Assembly (NCBI GenBank): GCA_023430705.1
Contig: JAEYZJ010000332.1
Span: 1-7,218 of the forward strand
Source of the DNA: Pseudomonadota bacterium
GTDB taxonomy: Bacteria > Pseudomonadota > Alphaproteobacteria > Rhizobiales > Devosiaceae
Reading direction: 5' to 3'
Length of the DNA stretch: 7,218 nt
Each line of letters starts with the position of its first letter. Within the stretch, counting starts at the first letter, position 1. Below the pieces are notes generated by a model. The model saw only the letters and a list, made by a program, of their open reading frames with translations. It had not been told where the DNA came from and searched no databases. The position numbers were made by a program, and so were the translations under genes. Below are positions 1 through 4,799 of the stretch, one piece after another.

Positions 1-31
1 CCGCGATGGCGATGTCGAGACGCTTCGGCAT
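1..31 (-). CDS. 5' end of an unidentified gene downstream of kup
   Basis: A minus-strand ATG lies at 31-29, 12 bases after the kup stop codon. It is preceded by AGGTGGCG, in which AGG sits 5 bases before the ATG as a plausible ribosome binding site. Ten complete codons are visible before the window ends and read MPKRLDIAIA. A basic start followed by a short beta-strand-like hydrophobic run resembles the first strand of a nucleotide-binding fold such as an FAD-dependent oxidoreductase, but ten residues cannot establish this. The short gap suggests co-transcription with kup. The kup stop TGA is followed at once by an in-frame TAG, so read-through into this gene is unlikely. Confidence 0.5.
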   Translation of the reverse strand, partial: MPKRLDIAIA

Positions 32-43
32 CGCCACCTGCTA

Positions 44-1966
44 TCAGAGCAACACTTGTGTGCCGATCTCGACCACGCGTCCGGTCGGGATGTGAAAATA
101 CTCCGTCGCGTCGGTGGCGTTCTTCGAGAGCGCAATGAACAAGCGGTCGACCCAGATGGGCAACCCTTTGGGCGACGCCTTGAGGGACCTGCGGCTCAGG
201 AAGAACGAGGGCGACATGATGTCGAACTTCCACCCGAGCTTGCGCGCCAGCGCCAGCGCCTTCGGAATGTTCGGCGTCTCCATGTACCCAAACGTCACCA
301 CTACCCGGTAGAACAGGTCGTTGTAGGCGTCGATCCTGATCTTTTCCTCGTCCGCGACGCGCGGCCGGTCCGAGGTCAGCACGGTCAGGATGACGTTCTG
401 CTCATGCAGCACCTTGTAGTGCTTGAGGCTGTGGAGCAGCGCCGTCGGCGCGCCTTCGATGTCCGAGGTCAGGAACACTGCCGTCCCCGGCACCAGCGTC
501 GGCTTCTTCTTGGCGAGATTCTCGACCAGAAACTCGAGCGGTACCTCGTCGCGGCGCGTCTTGTCCGCGAGCCGCTTGCGCCCCGCGATCCAGATGCCCA
601 TCAGTGCCGCGACCACCGCGGCGACCACCGCAGGCACCCAGCCACCCTGGAAGATCTTGAGCACGTTGGCGGCAAAGAAGGCGCTGTCGAGCACGAGAAA
701 CGGCACGATCACGATCAGCACCGCGATCGGCGCCCAGTTCCACCGCCGCCACATGACGATGGCGAGGAGCACACCGGTCACCAGCATCACGCCGCTCACA
801 GCGATGCCGTAGGCGTTCGAGAGCGCTGCCGAGCTGCCGAACGACACCACGAGGACAAGCACCAGCACTAACAGCAGCGTGTTGATCTGCGGCATGTAGA
901 TCTGTCCCGACTGCGTGTCGGACGTGTGCTGCACCGTCATGCGCGGCAGGAAGTTGAGGGCGATGGCCTGCTGCGCGAGGCTGTAGGTACCCGTGATGAC
1001 GGCCTGGCTCGCGATCACCGTCGCCACGGTGGCGAGGATCACGAAGGGCAGCAGGAACCAGTCGGGGTGCATCTGGAAGAACGGGTTGTCCGTCTCGCCC
1101 ACGCCGTGGAACAGCACGTAGGCCCCCTGCCCGAAATAGTTGAGCAGCAGGCAGGGGAACACCATCGCGAACCAGGCGATGACGATCGGCTTCCGCCCGA
1201 AATGCCCGAGGTCGACGTAGAGCGCCTCCGCGCCCGTGACGGCAAGGAAGATCGCCCCGATCACCACGAACGCAATCGGCCAGTGCGTGACGAGGAACTG
1301 CGCTCCATAGCCCGGGTTCAGCGCCAGCAGCACCTCGGGCTTGTCGATGATGTGCATGAGGCCAGCGATTCCAAGGGTCAGGAACCACACCGTCATGATC
1401 GGCCCGAAGGCGATCGAGATCTTGGCCGTCCCGAACCTCTGCACGAGGAAGAGGCCGCAGATGATCACCACCGTGATCGGCACCACCCACCGGGTCAGGT
1501 GCGGGGCGACGAGTTCCACCCCTTCGACCGCCGACAGCACGGACATGGCCGGGGTGATGATCGCGTCGCCGAAGAACAGCGCGGCGCCCAGCACGCCGAG
1601 CGCCGACACCCACGCACCGCCCTTGGCAAAGCCCGACTTGGCCAGCGACATCAGCGAGAGCGTACCGCCCTCGCCCTTGTTGTCCGCCCGCGTGACAAAG
1701 AAGATGTACTTGATCGTCACGGTGAGCGTCAGCGCCCAGACGATCAGCGACAGCAGCCCCAGCACTTCCGCTTCGGTCGAAGCGGCCCCCGGGCGCACGG
1801 CCATCGCCTGCCGGAAGGCGTAGATCGGGCTCGTGCCGATATCGCCGTAGACGACGCCGAGGGCGCCGAGCACAAGAACGGGGAGCTGCTTGTTATTGGC
1901 GTGGCCGGGCTTCTCGGTCGCCCCGGCAGCACCGACGGTGGGAGTGCCGGACGAGGTCTGCGTCAT
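44..1966 (-). CDS. kup: Kup-type potassium uptake transporter
   Basis: This encodes a KUP/HAK/KT family K+ transporter of the inner membrane, thought to work as a proton-coupled K+ symporter. From the ATG at 1966 it is 640 residues, a normal length. Family signatures occur in order: GVVYGDIGTSPIYAF (residues 37-51), KGEGGTLSL (97-105), FFGDAIITPAMSVLSAVEG (131-149), FLAVTGAEALYVDLGHFG (240-257), ASQAVITGTYSLAQQA (319-334) and SNAYGIAVSG (383-392). About twelve hydrophobic segments fill residues 28 to 460. A soluble C-terminal domain follows and ends EYFHIPTGRVVEIGTQV, typical of the family. The frame is open 21 codons further upstream to a TTG at 2029, but that extension (SACAGGCREPP...) is not Kup-like. 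AGGGTGAG lies 9 bases before the 1966 ATG, so I prefer that start. The gene is separated from its upstream neighbour by a terminator and so probably has its own promoter. Confidence 0.96.
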   Translation of the reverse strand: MTQTSSGTPTVGAAGATEKPGHANNKQLPVLVLGALGVVYGDIGTSPIYAFRQAMAVRPGAASTEAEVLGLLSLIVWALTLTVTIKYIFFVTRADNKGEGGTLSLMSLAKSGFAKGGAWVSALGVLGAALFFGDAIITPAMSVLSAVEGVELVAPHLTRWVVPITVVIICGLFLVQRFGTAKISIAFGPIMTVWFLTLGIAGLMHIIDKPEVLLALNPGYGAQFLVTHWPIAFVVIGAIFLAVTGAEALYVDLGHFGRKPIVIAWFAMVFPCLLLNYFGQGAYVLFHGVGETDNPFFQMHPDWFLLPFVILATVATVIASQAVITGTYSLAQQAIALNFLPRMTVQHTSDTQSGQIYMPQINTLLLVLVLVLVVSFGSSAALSNAYGIAVSGVMLVTGVLLAIVMWRRWNWAPIAVLIVIVPFLVLDSAFFAANVLKIFQGGWVPAVVAAVVAALMGIWIAGRKRLADKTRRDEVPLEFLVENLAKKKPTLVPGTAVFLTSDIEGAPTALLHSLKHYKVLHEQNVILTVLTSDRPRVADEEKIRIDAYNDLFYRVVVTFGYMETPNIPKALALARKLGWKFDIMSPSFFLSRRSLKASPKGLPIWVDRLFIALSKNATDATEYFHIPTGRVVEIGTQVLL

Positions 1967-1977
1967 GTGCCCTTGCT

Positions 1978-1994
1978 CACCCTGTGATAGGGTG
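1978..1994 (-). promoter_or_regulatory. Leader hairpin over the putative kup ribosome binding site
   Basis: CACCCT and AGGGTG form a perfect 6-bp stem with a 5-base loop, 11 bases before the preferred kup ATG. On the minus-strand RNA the 3' arm is AGGGUG, the first part of the AGGGUGAG segment that best matches a Shine-Dalgarno sequence. When folded, the hairpin would hide that site. A second weak match (AAGGG, 3 bases from the ATG) stays single-stranded. The pairing is seen directly; any effect on translation is inference. Confidence 0.4.
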
Positions 1995-2000
1995 GGCGGC

Positions 2001-2029
2001 TCTCTACACCCACCTGCGCAAGCACTCAA
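2001..2029 (-). promoter_or_regulatory. Possible kup promoter (weak)
   Basis: On the minus strand TTGAGT (2029-2024) and TAGAGA (2006-2001) are separated by 17 bases. The -35 match is fair and the -10 match is poor. An alternative -35, TTGACC, lies a few bases upstream but lacks a matching -10 at normal spacing. The position between the upstream terminator and the kup ATG is right for a promoter, and transcription starting here would exclude the longer TTG start of kup. The whole 1967-2099 stretch holds no other gene. Confidence 0.22.
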
Positions 2030-2099
2030 CGGTCAAAGTCGGCCGAAGTTCAGCATTTGCGGCAGGGTAGTTATGCAGTTCTTGCGGCGGCGCGCACGT

Positions 2100-2141
2100 C
2101 AAAAACAGAAAAGGGGCGGCGCCATGGGATACGCCGCCCCT
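2100..2141 (-). terminator. Rho-independent terminator of the FMN reductase gene
   Basis: GGGGCGGCG (2113-2121) and CGCCGCCCC (2132-2140) pair perfectly. An A-T pair (2112/2141) extends the stem to 10 bp around a 10-base loop. On the minus strand the stem is followed by TTTTCTGTTTTT, a good U-tract. The stop codon of the reductase gene lies about 45 bases upstream. This should end transcription before kup. On the plus strand the stem is not followed by a T-run, so the terminator acts on minus-strand transcripts only. Confidence 0.88.
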
Positions 2142-2142
2142 G

Positions 2143-2170
2143 CCGGGGTACGAAAGGAGGAGAACCCCGG
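2143..2170 (-). repeat. 3'-UTR stem-loop with an anti-Shine-Dalgarno loop
   Basis: CCGGGGT (2143-2149) and ACCCCGG (2164-2170) form a perfect 7-bp stem around a 14-base loop. On the minus strand the loop reads TCTCCTCCTTTCGT. It contains CCTCCTTTC (2160-2152), the sequence found at the 3' end of bacterial 16S rRNA that includes the anti-Shine-Dalgarno. The hairpin starts 16 bases after the reductase stop codon and directly precedes the terminator stem. Several alphaproteobacterial small RNAs are known to expose CUCCUCC motifs in hairpin loops. Whether this one is processed or acts in trans is unknown. Confidence 0.6.
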
Positions 2171-2185
2171 GGAACCCGTTCGGGC

Positions 2186-2791
2186 TTAGGCCGCCTTGGA
2201 GGTACCGGCGGCGTCCGCTTCGCGGGCGGTTTTGGTGGCGTTCGTCCACCAGACCAGGTTGTCGAGCAGGTCGGGCACGAACATGTCGAACTTGCCCTTG
2301 GCCTCGTCCCAGGTCTGCTGGCCCATCATCAGCGGGATGAAGTCCGAGCCGCCGATATGGACGGCGTGGCGCACCGGCACGGCCTGCAGTTCGACCATGA
2401 TGTTGCGCAGGTGCTCGATGGCGCGCGCACCACCGACCGAACCGTAGCCGACAAAGCCGACGGCCTTGCGCGTGAAGGGCTTGTAGGCCCAGTCGATGGC
2501 GTTCTTGAGCGCGCCGGTGATCGACCGGTTATACTCGGCGGTGACGATGATGAAGCCGTCGAACTCATTGAGCTTGGCCTGCCACCTGGCGGCGATCTCG
2601 TTCGGCGTCGGCATCCAGAGGTCCGAGGCTGGGGCATCGAACAGCGGAAGCGGATAGTCGGCGAGGTCGACGAGTTCGACATCCACATCGCCGCGCGCGG
2701 CAGCGTGGTTCGCGATCCACTTCGCGGGCTTGTCGCCGAAGCGGGTCGGGCGGACCGAGCTGATGATGACCGCAATCTTGGGTTTGGACAC
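2186..2791 (-). CDS. NADPH-dependent FMN reductase family protein
   Basis: This is a flavodoxin-like oxidoreductase of the NADPH-dependent FMN reductase family (relatives reduce FMN, quinones, azo dyes or chromate), predicted cytosolic. From the GTG at 2791 it is 201 residues. The N-terminal strand KIAVIISSVRPTRFG (residues 4-18) carries the Ser/Arg loop that binds the FMN phosphate. VTAEYNRSITGALKNAIDW (83-101) is the family's flavin-contacting motif. GYGSVGGARAIEHLR (115-129) is the second conserved flavin loop. An earlier in-frame GTG at 2800 would add three residues, but GGAG lies 8 bases before the 2791 GTG and touches the 2800 GTG, so 2791 is favoured. The gene has its own upstream region and is closed by two stem-loops, so it is probably monocistronic. 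The physiological substrate cannot be told from sequence. Confidence 0.92.
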   Translation of the reverse strand: MSKPKIAVIISSVRPTRFGDKPAKWIANHAAARGDVDVELVDLADYPLPLFDAPASDLWMPTPNEIAARWQAKLNEFDGFIIVTAEYNRSITGALKNAIDWAYKPFTRKAVGFVGYGSVGGARAIEHLRNIMVELQAVPVRHAVHIGGSDFIPLMMGQQTWDEAKGKFDMFVPDLLDNLVWWTNATKTAREADAAGTSKAA

Positions 2792-2830
2792 TTGCTGCAC
2801 TCCAGTATCTAAATGTGACTAGAAGCAAAT

Positions 2831-2865
2831 AAGTGCCCAGGGGTGCTTTCTGCAAGCGGGCACTT
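2831..2865. repeat. Inverted repeat upstream of the FMN reductase gene
   Basis: AAGTGCCC (2831-2838) and GGGCACTT (2858-2865) are perfect 8-base inverted arms separated by 19 bases. Inside, GCTT and AAGC can pair, giving a larger bulged hairpin. It lies 40 to 75 bases before the reductase start, where a promoter or operator is expected. A weak promoter-like pair on the minus strand (TTGCAG, then TATTTG 18 bases on) overlaps it. It may be an operator for a redox-responsive regulator, but no regulator gene is visible in the window. Confidence 0.45.
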
Positions 2866-2890
2866 GGACGCGCCGAGGGCACAGTCCCCG

Positions 2891-2918
2891 CCCCCGGTAA
2901 CAGGCCTGTACCCCCGGT
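2891..2918. repeat. Direct repeat CCCCCGGT flanking a 10-bp palindrome
   Basis: CCCCCGGT occurs at 2891-2898 and again at 2911-2918, exactly 20 bases apart, about two helical turns. Between the copies lies the perfect palindrome ACAGGCCTGT (2900-2909). The spacing and symmetry suggest a protein-binding site in the gap upstream of the reductase gene. No matching family site is recognised. Confidence 0.35.
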
Positions 2919-2952
2919 TTCATCTCTGTAATCAAAGCAATTTCAGGCGTTT

Positions 2953-2980
2953 GCGCGCCGAGTTCGATCCGGTGGCGCGC
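2953..2980. repeat. GC-rich inverted repeat
   Basis: GCGCGCC (2953-2959) and GGCGCGC (2974-2980) form a 7-bp stem with a 14-base loop. There is no adjoining T-run, so it is not a classical terminator. In such GC-rich DNA a 7-bp match could be chance. Confidence 0.3.
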
Positions 2981-2996
2981 CGCGGTGACCGATTGG

Positions 2997-3033
2997 ACAG
3001 TGCGACGGAAAGCACTGTTCACGGGCCGTGAAC
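2997..3033. repeat. Two abutting palindromes after the 135-codon gene
   Basis: ACAGTGC/GCACTGT (2997-3003 and 3012-3018, 8-base loop) adjoins GTTCACGG-G-CCGTGAAC (3017-3033, perfect 8-bp arms around one central base). The two share the bases GT at 3017-3018, so only one can be fully paired at a time. The second lies 11 bases past the stop codon of the hypothetical gene and could be a hairpin for transcript ending or stabilisation, but no U-tract follows on the minus strand. The compact 17-base palindrome also resembles an operator for a dimeric regulator. Confidence 0.45.
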
Positions 3034-3044
3034 GCTCCCCGCGG

Positions 3045-3452
3045 TTACCTGAGGCCGAACGAATAGGTCCAGGCCAGCGCCTTGAGTCCGGAGGCATCGA
3101 GCTCGGGATGCCGGGGCTGAAGCTGCTCTATGGCGCGTTCGGTGAGACTCTTCTTGGAGCGCTTCTCGAGCCCTTCGACGGGCTGCTGCAGTTCCTCGAG
3201 CAGATCCAGGATGCGCTGCTTGAGCTCGATGCCCTCCGCCGAACCGAAGCGCTGAATGAGGTGGGGTGTCTTGGCGCGCGGAAACGGTGACGTGCCAAAT
3301 CCCGTGTAGAGCACCAACGCCTCGTTGATCGGATCGCTCATCGCCTGCTCGTAGGCCAACGCTACCAAACCCATATGCAACCTATCCCTGTTCTGGAAAG
3401 CCAGAACTTGGTCCATCCACGGTTGCAACGAGCTAAGCAGGCTAGGCGGCAC
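3045..3452 (-). CDS. Hypothetical protein, 135 codons
   Basis: I do not recognise this protein. It is soluble, with no signal peptide or membrane segment. A helix-rich C-terminal half (ELKQRILDLLEELQQPVEGLEKRSKKSLTERA split over residues 75-107) is charged and could be a short coiled coil. A PFPRAKTPHLIQRFG segment (56-70) is proline- and basic-rich. The C-terminal half has the strong CTC/GAG/AAG/CGC bias of the neighbouring genes. The first 50 codons use more TTG, GTA, AGG and GGT and look less adapted. The GTG at 3452 is the most upstream start, but nothing like a ribosome binding site precedes it. ATG codons at 3416, 3374 (AGG 6 bases before it) and 3341 are alternatives. It lies after the EF-hand gene in the same direction, with 111 bases between stop and first start. 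Confidence 0.65.
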   Translation of the reverse strand: MPPSLLSSLQPWMDQVLAFQNRDRLHMGLVALAYEQAMSDPINEALVLYTGFGTSPFPRAKTPHLIQRFGSAEGIELKQRILDLLEELQQPVEGLEKRSKKSLTERAIEQLQPRHPELDASGLKALAWTYSFGLR

Positions 3453-3563
3453 TTGATCGGATTTTGCATGCCGGCACGGGTTGACCGTTAACGCTTGTGC
3501 GCCAGCGCCGGCTTGCCGCGATTCACTTGCCGTCGCCAGCCCCGGACGGGACGCGCTGTCGGG

Positions 3564-4787
3564 CTAGTTGAACCAGAAGGCGTAGCCCCACAGCGAGCTC
3601 CCGAAGACCCGGTTCGCTTCGGCGAACGTGTCCGGAGACACCACCGGTCCTTCCTTGAGGAACGGGAGCGCATCGTAGCCGGTGATCAGCATCACGAAGT
3701 CCGTGCGCGTGGCATTCTCGAAGTAAGCCTTCAGGTCGAACCCCTGCTCGAAACGCCAGTGCGGGACGAGCAGTTCGCCCGAGAGGATCCGGTCGGCGGC
3801 ATCGAGCGTGGCCAGCCAGGCGGCTATCATCTCCTCGGTAACCGGCGCATCAGGCACGAGCGATGTCTGCCCGGGGTTGGGGATCAGTTCGCGGTTGTCG
3901 TCGGTCTCGAGCAGAATCGCTTCCCAGTTGCGGCGGGAGAGATCGGTGATGCCGGTCAACCGCTCCAGCACCCGCTTGAGGCGCGGCGGCTCGATCACGG
4001 GAAAGCTCAGCGTATGGATGGCGGCAAGCGCATCGGCGATGGCGTTGTCGGTCTGCGGATCGAGCATCAGCGTCGAGGTCGAGCGCGTGTGGTCCTGCAT
4101 CGGCAGTCCGGCAGCCGGGAACAGGCGGTGGAAGGTCGCGTTCACCAGCTCGCTGAAATCGTGCGCCAGGAGGTAGTCGGCCTGCGCGGCCGCCACCTGC
4201 GAATATCCGGCCAGCCAGTAGGCGTCGGCCCTGTCGAAGCCGATCGTCGCATCGGGCGGCAGGTCCTGCGGCGCCAGCGCACCGAAGAGGCTGGCGAGCA
4301 CGCCCCCGATGCTCTCCTCCTCCGCGATACTGCCGTCGCCGTCGAGGTCGATGCGGATCTTCAGCACTTCGACGGGCATGACGTAGTCACCCATGTCCGC
4401 CGCAAAGAGCAGCGCCGTCCGGGCCTCGTCCATGTCGGTCACGAGCCGGGCGAGCAGTTCGCGCACGTTGTCGTAACTGATCGGTTCGGGGTCCGGATTG
4501 GCGGGAACGGGAATGATCATCGCCGGCCCGATCGGGCCACCGCCGGGAGCCACGAAACCATGCCGGTAGAGTCCCTGCGCAAGATGTTCGACGGCCTGCG
4601 CGAACTTGATCAACCCGATCCCGAAGCGGCCTTCCTGGTCATAGCGTTCGTCGAATGGCCGGAGTTCCTCCAGGCCCTCGGCCAGCGTCCCTGCGTAAAG
4701 GTGCTTGCGGGCCAGGTCCCCAGCCTCTCCGGCGACCGCCGGCACGCAGAGGAAGGCAAGCAGGCAGGCGACGACGGGCTTCAACAT
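3564..4787 (-). CDS. Exported protein with one EF-hand calcium loop, function unknown
   Basis: A 407-residue protein of unrecognised family. The N-terminus LKPVVACLLAFLCVPAVAG is a Sec signal peptide with an AVA cleavage site near residue 19. The cysteines do not form a lipobox, so a periplasmic or secreted product is expected. Residues 147-158 (DLDGDGSIAEEE) form a textbook EF-hand loop, with Asp at positions 1, 3 and 5, Gly at 6, Ile at 8 and Glu at 12. No second loop was seen. The rest is mainly helical, with aromatic-rich patches at AYWLAGYSQ (189-197) and a C-terminus LWGYAFWFN. The ATG at 4787 is preceded by AGGAAGG with about 7 bases spacing, and this site begins inside the ligA stop codon. 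The 12-base gap implies co-transcription and perhaps translational coupling with ligA. Nothing in the sequence links its function to DNA repair. No clear intrinsic terminator follows. Confidence 0.9.
   Translation of the reverse strand: MLKPVVACLLAFLCVPAVAGEAGDLARKHLYAGTLAEGLEELRPFDERYDQEGRFGIGLIKFAQAVEHLAQGLYRHGFVAPGGGPIGPAMIIPVPANPDPEPISYDNVRELLARLVTDMDEARTALLFAADMGDYVMPVEVLKIRIDLDGDGSIAEEESIGGVLASLFGALAPQDLPPDATIGFDRADAYWLAGYSQVAAAQADYLLAHDFSELVNATFHRLFPAAGLPMQDHTRSTSTLMLDPQTDNAIADALAAIHTLSFPVIEPPRLKRVLERLTGITDLSRRNWEAILLETDDNRELIPNPGQTSLVPDAPVTEEMIAAWLATLDAADRILSGELLVPHWRFEQGFDLKAYFENATRTDFVMLITGYDALPFLKEGPVVSPDTFAEANRVFGSSLWGYAFWFN
4314..4349 (-). other. EF-hand calcium-binding loop in the exported protein
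   Basis: The twelve codons encode D-L-D-G-D-G-S-I-A-E-E-E, matching the canonical DxDxDG-x-I-x-x-x-E loop at all ligand positions. It is a single loop, as in dockerin-like or calcium-sensing exported proteins, rather than a calmodulin-type pair. Binding of calcium is inferred from the motif. Confidence 0.8.
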
Positions 4788-4799
4788 GAGCAGACCTTC

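Noticed and set aside
402..1613. 403-codon minus-strand frame inside kup
   Set aside because: It is a frame-shifted reading of kup, rich in Arg, Ala and Gly, with no family signature, while the Kup frame is intact throughout.
926..1987. 353-codon and neighbouring 271-codon plus-strand frames opposite kup
   Set aside because: Both are antisense to a clear Kup gene, are rich in His, Arg and Asp, and show no domain.
1967..2029. 21-codon N-terminal extension of Kup from a TTG start
   Set aside because: The extension is not Kup-like, overlaps the candidate promoter and leader hairpin, and lacks a better ribosome binding site than the ATG at 1966.
2152..2160. Perfect Shine-Dalgarno sequence GAAAGGAGG on the plus strand
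   Set aside because: No ATG, GTG or TTG follows at usable spacing and no plausible plus-strand gene begins here. The signal makes more sense as the loop of the minus-strand hairpin.
2819..3097. 92-codon minus-strand frame across the gap before the FMN reductase gene
   Set aside because: It crosses the palindromes and overlaps the 3' end of the hypothetical gene, is Arg/Pro-rich with no coding bias, and has no ribosome binding site.
3453..3563. Possible terminator after the EF-hand gene
   Set aside because: Only short GC matches such as CCCG-TC-CGGG are present, with no U-tract on the minus strand, so an intrinsic terminator cannot be supported.
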